Origin: Mactromeris polynyma
Taxonomy: Eukaryota > Mollusca > Bivalvia > Venerida > Mactridae
Reading direction: 5' to 3'
Length of the DNA stretch: 64,000 nucleotides
NCBI GenBank assembly: GCA_032209605.1
Contig: JASFXZ010000001.1
Span: forward strand, 20,912,256 to 20,976,255
Under the pieces are notes generated by a model. It did no database searches, was not told the origin of the DNA, and worked only from the letters and a program-made list of their open reading frames with translations. This document shows positions 1-14,000 of the stretch, one piece after another (within the stretch, counting starts at the first letter, position 1; the number at the start of each line of letters is the position of its first letter). The position numbers were made by a program, and so were the translations under genes.

Positions 1-558
1 CAATTGGTTGGTTTGGAGCACAGTCTTAAAATTGACCAATGACAAGGCTACAGTCTGAGATTCTGGTCTTCAAGCTCTGTTTTCTAGCTGTGGACATTGA
101 CCTACCCTGGTTGAAAACATTTAAAACACTTTCCTGTATTTAGTCTAAATTTTAATGTAAAATTTAACACAAAAAATAATGTAATTGTCAAATGAAATTA
201 TTAGCAAAACTGCAAGACATTAAAAAGTTTATTCAATAACAATGTTCACTTTATTAAGGACACTTGTGACACAGAAAATGCTAACGACAATGTCCCCATC
301 AATACATAACATAGTTGTCTACGCATCACAAAAGTGAGGTCACGGAGCAGTGCAGGAAATGATACATTTACAAGACAGGGATTTCCACCAAATTCCCTAG
401 GGTACCAAATAAAACACAGACATATTATAGTCTCTATCTTCTTTGTAGGTTACAAATAATGTGTGAGAATCAAGTCAAATACAAGAGAAGATAAAAAAAT
501 ATATTAGTACATGTATTTGTTAGTAAATTTATACAAATAAATAAATGCCAGAAATAAA

Positions 559-828
559 CTAGATGTGTCCATAGGATATGGATGCCCCCACAATGGGCTT
601 TTCAAGCATTGTTGATCGGAAACCAATTTTATAAGTAAAAAAAAGGTTGTAACTCCACCAAAATCAAGCATGACCTGTATTTCATTGTCCTATGCTTATG
701 TGCCAAATATGAATTGAATCTATCCATCCTTTCAAGAGTTATTAATCGGATACCAATTTTGCGGACAGACGGACATATAGACTGGGGGCAACACTTTATT
801 CTTCGAATGGCGTGGGCACAAAAAAGGG
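559..828 (+). repeat. Dispersed repeat D, longest copy
   Basis: Starts CTAGATGTGTCCATAGGATA, with GGGCTTTTCAAGCATTGTTG, 'gttgtaactccacca' and CTATCCATCCTTTCAAGAGT further on. Other partial copies lie at 5263-5440, 11518-11560, 33920-34087, 37433-37545 and 37944-38045. Confidence 0.75.
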
Positions 829-944
829 TATAAAGAGGGCTGGTACAGCTTACAGTGATAGTGTCGTTCTATACCTCTCATAGTTCACTAATATCACTGT
901 ATGTCCCACCAGCCCTCAGTACAATAACCACAGAGTAACAAATC

Positions 945-1195
945 GTCGCCTTACTTCCGGAATCCTGCAACTCTATTTTTTTAGGGTTTTGAGTATTTGG
1001 TATCATTGAAACCATCTTTCCAAGCTCTTTCTGTCTGTACTACCTATATTGTTCTGGAATGCACACAACTTAAATAAAATGCAATTCCATAACCCTGTAT
1101 GTAACAATTATCACAAGAGGGTAAAACGTTAAAGTTGATTTCTTAAAAGATGAAAAACAAATTATTGGATTCAGGAAATAATGTGACAAAAAGTT
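945..1195. repeat. Dispersed repeat L, copy 1
   Basis: Aligns over about 245 bp with 6539-6780; shared blocks include GTTCTGGAATGCACA and CCATAACCCTGTATGTAAC. Both copies have the same orientation. No terminal inverted repeats noticed. Confidence 0.75.
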
Positions 1196-4151
1196 CATTA
1201 AACATGAAATTAATACAAAATGTATAACCCTAATTATAAAAAAACAGCATTTTATCAGTTCTGCAGTTACAACTTCTTTGAATTGAAACCTTGTCACATA
1301 TGAATATAGTTGCAAGCAGACAAAAGACAGTAATGAAAAAATATATATATTTAGTGGTACATAAAATACAAGTATACATATTTGTAATCATAAAAGAGCA
1401 TAAAAAATTGCAGAATGCATATTCCAAGAAAAGAAGACAAGAAATGTATAAGTACCTTATATACATACAATAAATATTAACTGAAATGCATTCACTAGAA
1501 ACATTTTTATTTCATTTCATTTCAAAGCACTTAGAAAACAAATGGAAACAAAACTATGAAATGTAACATTAAACTTCTTACAAAGGACTTCTTTCCATCT
1601 ATCATCCAAATGCCATGTGATGAATCTATTTGTCAAAACAATTTGTCATTATTTTCACTGCATCTTTCTGGTACAAACTGATTACAAAATGAACAATTAC
1701 ATAGTTCAGATACCACAATATTTACAGCCAGCCTCATCACTCACGAAATTGTATATCCAAACAGCAAGGTCAAGGTCATAAGTAAATGACCTTGAAAGTT
1801 GCTGTGTCATTGGAGTGGATGAAACAGTTTACTGTACCTGAACAAGCCTGAATGTTGAACTGAACTAATTCATTAAACAATTAATGCGCCATTATGTAAT
1901 AAGAAACAAAAAAAGCGAACTTAAAAGCTGATTTGAGTAAGATATTCATTCCGAGTATATTGCGTAATTAAATTGCGGATATCTAACAGCCTTAAAGATG
2001 TATCAGGCTCATCTGAACCTAAAATGTCTTAATGGGCTTCATCCAGTATTGTTGTTACATAGTCTAAAACATCATTAATAAGAACCATTGCCATGTATAA
2101 CCATTTGAAACAATCTTGCTTAAGTATATTACTAACAGACAAAACTAGTAAAAAACATTTTATGATAATACAAACGTCTTTTTTCGACAAATATAGAGAA
2201 ATACATTATAAATGTATTCTGTAATAATGCATATTTATTAAAGTTTTAACTAGATATATTTATAGTATATTTTTCATGATTGTTTTGATAAACAAATGAA
2301 GAAAAAAGTGAGCATAAATCTTTAAGTCACCTTGAGAATTCTTCACTATTCATTTTTACTCGTAAACAGATAAACATTGGGGGGGGGGGGAAACTACGTG
2401 TATACAATGTACTACTATTTTGATTTTATAAATTAAAATTTCAACACAAACCTGTCATCAATCATTTCTCGCCAAACTGCGCATAATTTTAAATCGCTTT
2501 TGAAAATGTGGCGAAGACTACAGAACGAGTTAGTGGACAAAGTTTATTGAGATTCAATCAGAGCCAACAGTCTGCCCACCGCTAACATGATCTGAGTCAG
2601 AGCGAACGAACAATATCAAAGTACTTGAAACATAGATATCACAAAAAATGAAAGTTGAAGTGTTATGTTTAACAGCAATTGTAACCATAGAATGTATGTT
2701 ATGTTTCAGGATAATATATATCTTTGTCATTAATCTGTAATCATAATACTTAAGATACATTTTACTACATCCCTATGTTTGTAGGTTTCACATACAGATT
2801 ATCCAAAATTATTACCAAACATACTTTGTGCGACAGACATTTAATGAGTTACAAAGAACAAACACATTATACGACAGACATTCCACAGCAAACAGTCAAT
2901 TGCAAAAGTACATTACGAGCATAGTGACCTAAAACAAGGTCAAATCTGTGGGAAAAAAATACTTCATTACCTAAAAATCGAAAAAAAGCCAAAACACATC
3001 TCTCAGGTTAAACAAAGAATTCGGGCTTATATGAAATCTCATATTCAAAGGTTATTGGTCGATTTTAAACTCATTTATACAAATTTCTGTTCATATCTAG
3101 TAAGGATCTATGCTAAGCATTACAGAAATCATACAGGATATATTCTACACTTCATTAAACTTTCTTCAATACAATCATTTATCATTATTTTTTAATATTA
3201 ATAGCTTTTGAAAATTAATAAATAATCAATAAATCAATTCAGAGTTTTGTAAACAAATAACAAAACATCAACAAATATGATAATTATCTACTCATAATGC
3301 ATAAAGTTATCAATCATCATTATAAGGGTTCACCGCTAAACTGCCGCAACTACTTCCGAACCAAAAATAGAGGTACATTAGTTTTGCGTCAAAATCTCAA
3401 TTTCATAATTATTATATTTTGTTAAAAATTTTAATTACAAACTTTAGAATTGAAATCAAATGCAGTTAATTTTCTAATCAAAATTTTACATATTTAAAGC
3501 TTCATTCAAGCAAATGGATCAAAGTACTCATGCTGCAACATTAGAAAATTCATGGGAAAAAAACCGTAAAAAAATGAAGTTGATATATTAACTAGTTCTA
3601 ACAGGTGCTGTTTACCTGTAGGGTTTAAATACAACTATTACATAATATGTCAAGTAAGCAATGTACGACGTTTTTAAGTAAAACCGTAAGTAATTACCGC
3701 TAGATGGAGACACCTGCAGTATTATGCATTAAACAAACAAACGGCACGAGACTCGTAATCAACTGTAAGAAGTAAAAACGTATCAACGGACGATTATTAA
3801 AGGAATGTACCAAGTCGGCAAGATATTTTTGGAGGCACTTTGTAGAGGTTGAAGTTGCACTGATGCGACTTAAGGCATATGACGAATCTCTATTTTTTTC
3901 CGGAGCAGTAAGACCCCCACCAGGTGGCGCTACAGACAATACTTCAATCACAAGACACCTGGGTAGACAACCTGACCTTCTGTTACCTATCTGGATGGCT
4001 TCCTCTCGTTCTGACACACATTACATATATAAATGTCATACAAATGTATAGGAAATTGAGGCTGTTCTTCAAGCTCAAATCTCATTCTTGAGTATAATTT
4101 TCTTAAAGGTCGATTTTCTATCAAAATATGCTGAGTGATAATTTAGAGAAA

Positions 4152-4348
4152 ATGGCATTTCTTGCCTTCATACAGATGTACTCTAAATGTTACTGACAAA
4201 ACACAAGTCCAATACAGGTGTTTCCTATGCCAACGCTTACTCGGTGCTGACTCAGCGCTAACTCGGCACGTTTGTGGTTTAGGGAAACATGTGAGAAAAG
4301 TGACAATGCAGTGTTGTAGAGTACATCTATATATGAAGGCATTTCTCA
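4152..4348. repeat. Palindromic element H, copy 2
   Basis: Ends GCCTTCATACAGATGTACTC and GAGTACATCTATATATGAAG are inverted. The centre has ACTCGGTGCTGACTCAGCG. Confidence 0.8.
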
Positions 4349-4604
4349 CCTATTTTCTCATACTCATGATTAAACATGTTTTGACAAAAATCAAGGCTAT
4401 GTACTTTTAAGGTTATTTTGACAAATTGAGCATGCAGCATTCTCGTGCATGTTACAAAATGAATCCCTATATTAGCTTAAACCTATATACAAATAGAGCA
4501 TATTTTTGATTAAGATTTAAAGTTATTGTCACAAGTGAGAATTTAAGTCATAGGCTCAGGAGGTGAAATAACTCAATCTTACACCGAATCATACAAATCA
4601 AGGG

Positions 4605-4668
4605 TTCAGCGCAAGACTATACTAACTCCTATGTATTTATATAGGAGTTAGTATAATCTTGCATTGAA
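4605..4668. repeat. Hairpin, arms of 28 bp
   Basis: TTCAGCGCAAGACTATACTA and its inverted copy enclose a loop of about 8 bases, with about three mismatches. The left arm sequence recurs at 37303-37331. Confidence 0.9.
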
Positions 4669-5262
4669 GTCTCGAAATATTCTATTTATTTCATGCTTCA
4701 TTTTTTTAGTTTTTACTCGTCAATTCCATTAAATTTCTCCGTTGCATGCCTCAATATTTTATATGACATCATCTATATGAAGCCATTATAACTTTGATAA
4801 TTTCACTGTGAATTATTGGATAATAATGACCTGGAACCTTAGAACTGACCCTATCATTGTAATGGCATTTGTTACCATAAGTTACAGGGTGTGTACAAAT
4901 CTTTAACAAAACTCAAGCCTCTGATTGGTTGGTTGATTTGAGCATAGTCATAAAATTGACCAATGGCAAGGCTGCATTCCAAAGCTTGTCTCCAAGCTTG
5001 GTTTTATAACCTTGGATTCCTATTTCATCATTAAAGTACAAGTGAAAGTAAAGTTTTGCCAACACAAGGCATTAAGTACAACTGTTGCGCAGAAAAGATG
5101 CATAAATGCATTTTGGTTAGACCACAATAAAAAATGCAGACAAGCTAATTCTTAAACAAAACAACATAAAAAAACAGACAAACAAATTAGTGCGGTTTTG
5201 GTGTTTTAACTGCGGTTAAATAGAGCTCCATTAATATAACCCGCATGATAAAATTATTTCAC

Positions 5263-5440
5263 AACTAGATGTCTCAATAGGACACGTATTCCCTGCTATG
5301 GGCTTTTCAGTAGAGTGCAAACATTTTATTTGTATTAAGCCTATAAACATATAATTTTGAAGCAATATGAATTGAATCCATCCACCCTATCAAGCATTAT
5401 TGATCCGAGAAGTAAAAAAAGGGCCAAAACTCTTCCAAAA
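5263..5440 (+). repeat. Dispersed repeat D, partial copy
   Basis: Starts AACTAGATGTCTCAATAGGA, with GGGCTTTTCAGTAGAGTGCA, and ends near AAAAAAGGGCCAAAACTC. Confidence 0.7.
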
Positions 5441-6224
5441 GTTGGTGGATTGTGAAACAGAACATCAATCGTTCCCAAGATTTAATGTACTACATTCTGG
5501 CAGTCATTTTTACTCTTATTCGATTCCTAACAACAACCGTGCATGTATAAAGTAGTTCTCAGGAAACAAGATAATGTGCAAATTTGCGACATTTTTCATT
5601 ATTTACTTTTGAAAATTTTGGTCACTTAATTATTTCTATTTTTTTAGAATTTTTAAAGATTTTCTCATCTCTATACACAACATGAATCTTGCACAAAAGA
5701 ACCAAAAAACATGAGTCTCAGACAAATTCGGTGGGTCAGGCAGGCACTAAAACTATTGCAAGGTACCCTTAACACCTAATAGATGTACTCCGAATTGGTA
5801 TAAATATGAAGTTTTCTCCCTAATCCTGCAGTAAAAACAACAGTATACCGTGTACATCGTGCTGGAATCGCAATGAAAACACAGACAAGATGGAACAACA
5901 GACTGTACATCCATAGACTTAATTTTAAAGTACCCCTTGAGTAAAAACCCATTTTTAACGAATTCCAGTTTTTGTCTATTCTAGTGATACATCAATTCAT
6001 GGACCATTAAAAATTCTAGTCAAGCCATGTACTTGGTCACACTCATTTACACTAAATGCAACGTTTTTAATGAAAATACATTTTGAGTAGTATATCCTTA
6101 TATGGGCGTAGTATTAGACACATTATATATACAAAAAACATGTGACTGGCCAGCAGCAGTGTACATATAAACAGGGTGTCATCTTTCAAAACATATCAAA
6201 ATAAATAATATATTTATATATTAT

Positions 6225-6405
6225 ACAGTCAGACCTCGTTTATTCGAATTCATCGGGTCTGAAATTTTATTGCATATAACACATGGTTTTGAATAGCCCA
6301 TTTCAATTCGACATGCACCAGGAGATTCATCAGGACCTGATCTTTATTTGGGCTGAAACCAAGTATTTGGATAGAAGGTTGTCGAAAAAGTGAGGTCCGA
6401 CTGTA
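6225..6405. mobile_element. MITE family B copy (pogo/Tigger-like)
   Basis: About 180 bp from ACAGTCAGACCTCGTTTATT to GAGGTCCGACTGTA with TA flanks. The middle carries the family B blocks 'gaattcatcgggtctgaaat' and 'aagtatttggatagaagg'. No coding capacity. Confidence 0.85.
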
Positions 6406-6538
6406 TATATATATATTTATATGAAAATATATATATATATGAAATCTCAAAAATAAATAACAGTGAAAGATTGCAATAAATGAAAAGTTCAGGACGGATG
6501 AATATAGGGACAAATATCAGAAAAAAATATAAAAAATC

Positions 6539-6780
6539 CATCGCCTTATTTCCAGAATCCCGTAGATCAATTTTGGGCGGTTTTGAGTAATTGGTATCGT
6601 TGAAACTGTCTTTCCAAACTCTTTCTATCTGTTCTGTTCTGGAATGCACATAACTTAAATAATATGCAGTTCCATAACCCTGTATGTAACTATTCTCTAC
6701 AGGAGGGTAAAACTTTAAAGTTATTTTTCTCAAAAAGACGAAAAACAAGTAATGGGGTTCTGGAAATAATGTGACCAAGT
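6539..6780. repeat. Dispersed repeat L, copy 2
   Basis: Diverged match to 945-1195. On the minus strand this copy is open for about 85 codons, but copy 1 carries stops in the same frame. I treat it as non-coding or a relic. Confidence 0.75.
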
Positions 6781-7370
6781 GTATGAATGGAAAATTGAAA
6801 CTGATCATACAATGACATTGAGCAAAAATATCAATTGAATTTCAACATTTTCTGTGTGAATTATCAGACAAGGTTCAAGCAAAAACATGTTGTCGTATTT
6901 ACATAACAAACGCAACAACATTAACGCAAAATATCTCCCACACTTTACGCATTCATTTGAAATGAAAATGCAATGTATATACAATATCCAGTACTCAGTT
7001 AACTTACGCAGACAGATAAACAAGTAAACATCGCTACTTTAGAGGTCGTTGATCTCACCAAATTGCGGACATGGCCAGTAACAACGTTTGGTTCATTCAT
7101 TGCTTACAATTGAAGTCACGTATTAATAATGACTTTATCTCACTTTAGATTTCAACATACTCAACGAAAAATGTTTATCATAATCACTCGTCATTGATAT
7201 TATTTAAAGATAAATTGATCATACTGTAAAGGCTAATACATGTACATACACATAACGTTTGCATATTTTACATTTCATTAAAATATTAAATGCATTTATC
7301 AAACTTTGTCACAGAAATGAAATCGGTCATAACTGTATTTTTAATGAAATGCCACATATATATAAATAAG

Positions 7371-7565
7371 AAATATCTTAGAGAAAGATTTGGCGCAATT
7401 TGAAGGTTAAGATTTGTTGTGCAACATCAAAAAGTGACGAGATGCATATATTGTCATTTTTACAAACAAACGCAACAGAAACAAGAAATATCTTGAAAAA
7501 AGATGGTTGGCACAATTTAAAGGTTAAGATTTGTTGTGCAACATAAAAAAATGCCGAGATGTTAC
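7371..7565. repeat. Direct duplication of about 80 bp
   Basis: GGTTAAGATTTGTTGTGCAA and its surroundings (AGAAATATCTT, GGCGCAATTT) occur at about 7371-7445 and again at about 7481-7562. A related stretch in inverse orientation is in tafazzin intron 5 (about 53735-53850). Confidence 0.75.
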
Positions 7566-7744
7566 AATTGCTGGGCACTCCAGATCCAAAATGGATTTCG
7601 GTAAATTCATAGAAATTCAGTGGATTTCAGTAAGGTAACATACTCCTTATCAAAAGGTTAACCAATCGTGCTTGGTTGAAGAGAAATTGGTTAACGTAAT
7701 ATTTAAATGGTTTACACACATTGATATGCAAATAGTAAAGCCAT

Positions 7745-8064
7745 ATTAGTATGGCTGCGCTGAAAAATTATTTAATGCTTTTTCAGCTAGTAGCGTCACA
7801 TCTGGTATCTTACCGTGATAATAACGGCCATGTAAAGCTGGCCTTCTTGATGTTAAGAAATGTGATTCCGCTGATAAAGGTAGCTTCAAAAATGTGTTTG
7901 CGAACAATTCTAGGTCAACAGTATATAACTATTATTAGGGCCAAACACTAAAATAGTGATGCAAGAGCCTAATTTCTACACAGTATGATGAGTTTTCTTC
8001 GTTAGTTTTTGCAGTACCCAATCCTGGCAAGGGTAGTTGGTAGGTTAGGCACGAAAAAACGTAT
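7745..8064 (-). other. Likely 3' UTR start of the thioredoxin-fold gene
   Basis: Sequence after the stop codon at 8067-8065. An ATTAAA-type signal occurs on the minus strand near 7774-7769 and is a weak candidate polyadenylation site. The true 3' end is not known. Confidence 0.3.
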
Positions 8065-11000
8065 TCAAAAATGTTCTGTTTCAATAATCGAGCTGCTTGG
8101 ATCCTGAAGGTAGAAATTGGCAAAATCTTGAATTATCTCCCTTGAGAACTCTTCATTCTTCTTCCTCTGTCTGCTGGTTGGTGGATACAATGCAGCATGT
8201 TTGTGGTCATTTTTGGTGACTATCGCAAGGCGTGGATACTTGAAGAGGGACAGCGGATCAAGGTCATCCGAGTTAACTGAAAATAGAGATCAAGGTCATC
8301 CGAATTAACTGAAAATAGAGATCAAGGTCATCCGAATTAACTGAAAATAGAGATCAAGGTCATTCGAGTTAACTGAAAATAGAGAAAAATAGCTGAGTAA
8401 ATACTAAATCTTCCTTGTGGAAGAATACACTAACTGAACTTGCTTTTTAGATGTGGATTGTTATAAGGCAAATAAAAAGTAACGACAGCACTTACGACTA
8501 CCGGGTAAATGCTATAAACCTGAAAGGGAAGACCCAATCATCTGATTGGTTGTTTTATGCTCGGCCTTAAAAACAGACCAATGACATGGCTTCATCCTGA
8601 GGCAGGACTCCAAACACAGTGAATCTCAGATAATAAATTCTATCACACTTCAAACAATGCTATCTAGTTCAGGAATGCAATACTTTTAAAATTTGATGTC
8701 TCAACACAAGGAAAACATTTAATGGCTAATTATATAAATTAAACATAAAAGCATATTCACATTTAGTTTTGTGCTATTTTGGGAAAATGATACATGAGCA
8801 TGTAATTGGGAAATTTTGTATGAAAATGGCCAAAATGGTAATAGATAGAAGACTATTGATGCAAATAAGCATACTTTTAATAGACAGTGTTAAACACAAA
8901 TTTCATATTCATTTTCATTATGTGATGAACAAAGTTTATTTTTTGGCTTATATTTCGTTTAGAAATTTGTCAAATTTTCAGAATATGACCGAAAAATGAC
9001 TATAAAAACAGCATGAACGAAAACCCTGTAAAGTTAAAGATCCATTGACATCAGTAGCACGGAACCATAAAGACCAATCACTTCAAACGGATCAATTTTA
9101 CATTGAAAGTATGAAAATCTTAAGAGAACTACAATACACAACCCATATGGTGCGTTAAATTACCTATTATAGCATCATTAAAATGTTCAGAAGTGTTGAG
9201 TGAAATTATCAATGAACTGTATGACGACCAGGTTATTCACCTTCCTATACCTACTGGTAAATGTATGACTTAATTAAGCGTTTTACACCTCACTTCAAAC
9301 TCATGAATGATTGATGACTTTCTGAAACACGGATTAGACCATCCATACAAATATTGTTCGTTTTTAATACTCTGACTGACCCTACTATGCACTCAAATTA
9401 TTTTGGACAGTTTACTGAAGGGTATTTTTTGGCGTTTAAAAATTCGAAAATAATTTAAATATTAGATTTTTAAAAAATCAACCTACCAACGCAACATAAA
9501 AATTGTGGCCGGGGTAAAGTAATATAATGTTTTTTTGCGCGGGGCTTTAGGCCAAGGCCTTAGTAGCTATATGCTACATTTCAGATGCTATGCATTTGAC
9601 CCAACTTCCCAAAAGTGTAGTTTACTTCACGACAACTAGTTCAGCACTGACTACCTGAACAATTTATTCGAAAAGCCTTAACTTAAGTCAACTTTTCAAG
9701 TAATATTTTTTACATATGGCCGCATACAGTGTAAACATTATTATAAACTGAAGTAGTTTTTCAGGTCATTAAGAACCAATAATTCATTCATGCAATAAGT
9801 ATGAATGTTGGAAGAAAAACAAGGTTACAGAATGTGGGGTGGTGGGTTACATAATATAAATGTTCAGCAAAGATTTTGTATAAAGAAACTGAAACAATTT
9901 TATACAGTCGGACCTTATCTATTGGACAACCTTCTATCGGAATACTTGGAATCATTCGAATAAATATGAAGTCCCCGATGTATCTTCTTAGACATGTCAC
10001 ATTGAAATGGGTTATTCAAATCCATGCATTATTCAAAATAAAATTTCGGACCTGACGAATTCGAATGTACGAGGTTCAACTGTAGTTGCAAAGTTTTGGT
10101 GTTCAATGTGTACTGCACTAATTTGAAAATGAGATAAATTCTTTAAAATATATACAAAACATAAACAAACTGTTATTTGAACTTCAGAATACGCAATAAA
10201 TGAAAAGTCTGTCACCTCATATTGCATATTACAATTTTACGAGTCGAAAGAAATTATGTCCGACATTTCATTTTGAATGTATGATAACTTGTTTATGAGC
10301 CCGACATCTGGTCAGGGACATTGCGGAAAGCTATAGGATTTGCCGGAAAATTTTCTGATACTCTCATGGTGGTCACTAGTCAAAAGAGCTAACCTGCCAT
10401 TTTGTATTTTGAGAATTTCTGCTACATCTGAAACAATCAATGTGATTTTGACAGGTCTTCATAGACTTGTTTCGATATTTCATTTGAATAAAAAATATTG
10501 TAACTTACTGCAATCTGAAACAACACAAGATGTATCCAGTAGTTTCTTACGTGTGAAATTAGCACTTTTGACCACTATATTTATATATATATATGTTCAG
10601 TCACAGCTGTTTAATGATTAAAATACATTTAAAAGTCTCACAAATTTTTAATGGCAAGTAGCTTCATAAATGAACATGGTATGTTTAAACTGAATACAGT
10701 AAAACCTCACTTTAAGTTCACCTCAATAATAAGACCACCTCGAAATTAAGAACACAATTTTTGAGTCCTTCTTCACTGTTTTTCCTCTTTATTCAACCTC
10801 AATATTAAGACCACCTCAATAAAAAACCAGTTTTCAAGGGTCCCAAGGGTGGTCTTATTATTGAGGTTTACTGTACATAAATGTTATATTTCAAATTTAA
10901 ATGTTTATCATAATACATAATGCTTTTAAGTCGTTTCACTGGCTAATTAATTAAATGACTTTTATTTAATATCTATTGTCAATACTAACAACTTTTATGA

Positions 11001-14000
11001 CTTTGTTTTAGATTCTAATTTGTATTGTTGAATATACAAGATGGCAGTTTGAACTAAACTGTATGTAATTGTTTTTATATGTAATATTATGTTTCCAGTC
11101 GATTCAAAATTGGCCGAGAATCTAGTAATTGTGTTCACAATGCCTATTGGTCAATATTTTGCAAAACGTGTTTTCATGGACTGATCACCGCTAAGTTTGT
11201 TTATAAGCCGTCTGAAGTAAAGTAGAAATGCCGTAGTGGATCTTTAGTCCAGTGATAATGCGCTTGACTAGTTATCCAGGGATCGCAGGTTCGATTCCCC
11301 GCTCCATCACTGACAGTACTAACAGTCTTTCGGACGAGACTTTAAAAACCGAGGTCCCGTGTATGATGCTTTACATCGAGCACGTAAAAGAACTAGTGGT
11401 GCTTCGGGAACAGGGGCATCTCATGTATCATGAACTATCCTCCAAAAATCTTAAATGACTAAACATTCTTTCATACTGGAAACCGGTGGCGACGATAAAT
11501 AAACGCAAATACAAACAAAGTAGAAATGCCTCCATAGGATACAGATGCCCCCATAATAGCAAGACAGTATAATTATACTTAAATATCTCTGTACATTGTA
11601 TATACATGTATACATCAGAATGTGGGATACACAGCAAGGGGAAATTAATAAATACAGATTTCTGTGAAACATTTCAATATTTTTTGTACAGTTGCCTAGC
11701 AACTGTATTTATTTTCAAAATCAATATCCTTCGACAGTAGAAAGTGATACAGTCAACATTTTATACAGATATCAAAGACAAACCCTTAAGTTTCTTTGCT
11801 CAGATGGTCGTACATAAAATCAAACCATGAAAATACCTACCACACTCAAAGAAGTAAGGCTATGAAATAGTAATTTTGACCAAATGAAAATGTGTGTGTT
11901 ATTACCGTTTTGTATGTAATAACTTTGCAATAAAACTTTGCAAATCACACAATTTTAGATATTTTAACAATATATAGAAATGGCTTCATTTCATACTGGA
12001 GAGGCGTGCCACTGCACCTAAAGTCAAACAGGAGCGTTTGAAGTGAACGTTCCTAGGACAAGAAAGTTTAAGCAACATATAAACTGTGAAAACTGATAAT
12101 GACTCTACATTATCACCTTTGTAACCTGACGCCCAGTTCACATTTACCCATAAAACATGCAGGGTCAATGTCCAAACACATATTCACAGACTTCTTTAAT
12201 CAAGTCCATCAATGACATTGCATTTACTTTATCACAAATTGCTGTTTCAGCAAAATGATGTTGTGTTCTCAAAACGAAAAATGTCAACTTTTAGTGAATA
12301 TATGTATTTTTGATATCAAAGTCGAATGAACATGAGCACTGCAATTGAAGATTAACATATTTAAAATACCATACATGAAAGAAATATCAATGGATGGAGT
12401 AGTTAAATTCGCAAATTGGCTGTCAGGTTCATCAACAAATAAGATGACAGTAATAAAAATAGCAGTTGTCGTTCCACGGACCATATAGATTAAGGAGGGT
12501 TACTAGTGCATTAAGCATGGACACGTAACACTAGATGTGAACAAACTGAATATTTCATGCCCATGTGAACAAAAAAACCAACAATGATTAGTTCAATATT
12601 GAACAATCCGTAAATCCGAGATAATTCTAAGTTATTCAGAGTTTTTTTCCCTCGACGGTTTTTCATTAAAGAATAAACAGTAAAACATCACTTAAAGAAA
12701 CTCAGGTCTTAATATTGAGGTGGTCTTAATGTTTAGTTTGAACAATTCAGTGAAAATTGACTTGAAAATTGTTTATTTTTTATTTTTGTAAATATTTGTA
12801 TGGATATCTACCCATCCTTTCAAGGTCCTACTAACCCATATATGGAATTGTATGGGTATTTGTATGTATGTATCTATGCAATATGAACAAACAACAAAGA
12901 ATATGTTTTATTGTTTATTATTTTATTGTTTTTATTATTTTAAAAAATATTGTTTTATTATTGAGGTATTCTTTAAGTGAGGTTTTATCGTAATTCTCCT
13001 TTTTTAATCATTTATGTATTAATATCTTTTAAGACTGATACTATTCTTAAGAATTTACTCAAGTATATTTTTGTCTATGAGCTTACTTGCCTGATTATTT
13101 TGTATTTATATAACAAATACCTAATTTTTCTCATGCAGAAGTCAAAACTTCCATAACCTTTCAATTGCACATGCTGAAACAGTCGATAAACATATGACAG
13201 TTACTGACTTCATGCTTAAGTATTTCCGTGAAATCATGGCCTGGATAAAACCACTGAACGTCCGTAAATTACCTGGATTGCTTCCTCACAAAATCTGCAT
13301 CCCAGATTGGACTTCCAACTCAGAGCCATGAGGACAAGTGATCTTAAGTTTGAGAGACCATAATTTTCAACAATGGAGTCCGTTTAAGTTTGTCTTTTAC
13401 ACTAATGTTAACTCCAAATTAACTTGCTGACTAGGCATAACTAAGAAACAATATAACATAAATATCAGGCGATCTACCCATCCTTTCAAGGTCCTACTAA
13501 CCCATATATGGAATTGTATGGGTATTTGTATGTATGTATCTATGCAATATGAACAAACAACATAGAATATTGACACAGCACTTATATTTAACACTTAGAA
13601 ATATTTGCTTAGGTAAGCAATAAATCAAAATGTGAGCATTTATCTCATAAATTACTCTTAATCTTATCAATTGAGAGCCATAAAATCATATCTGTGTATT
13701 AAAAAGAGAACATTTACAATGTTATAGCGTAACCAGTATAGTTTTTACACTAGACGCTAGAAATGCGAGCACAATTATGTAATAGGAGTCAAGTGCATAC
13801 CAGACAGTTTAAACATAGAAAATGCTTACTCTTGTTTGTATTTTGGTTCCTTGGGAAAACAACAATGACATTATACAATGTGCAATCAATGTTTTATGAC
13901 ATAGCTACTGATATGTTTGTTTTATGTTGATAGGCTTGGCCGATGAAATCATGTGGGCGAAATAAGGACTCTAGGGTCCCCGTGTCCCCGGTTTGTCAGT

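Larger units (their letters stand above)
1196..6224. other. Non-coding stretch with few recognisable features
   Basis: Apart from the repeats listed separately (H copy, hairpin, repeat D) I see no exon here. A copy of the dispersed 'attggttggttTgagca...aaaattgaccaatg' repeat lies at about 4918-5030; others are at 1-110, 8535-8600, 16560-16670 and 34835-34890. A poly-G tract is at 2381-2390. Confidence 0.5.

Noticed and set aside
2381..2390. Homopolymer G tract, with similar C or G tracts near 17725, 23606, 31712 and 35660
   Set aside because: Simple low-complexity runs with no other structure around them.
6344..6808. A 154-codon minus-strand frame
   Set aside because: It runs across a MITE B copy and repeat L and contains low-complexity TA-rich sequence; no recognisable domain.
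8065..8076. C-terminal ER retrieval signal in the thioredoxin-fold protein
   Set aside because: The last residues are TEHF, which is not KDEL-like; retention, if any, must have another cause.
11252..11458. Frame over the tRNA-like SINE
   Set aside because: The same peptide arises at 51645-51974 from another SINE copy; it is read-through of a non-coding element.
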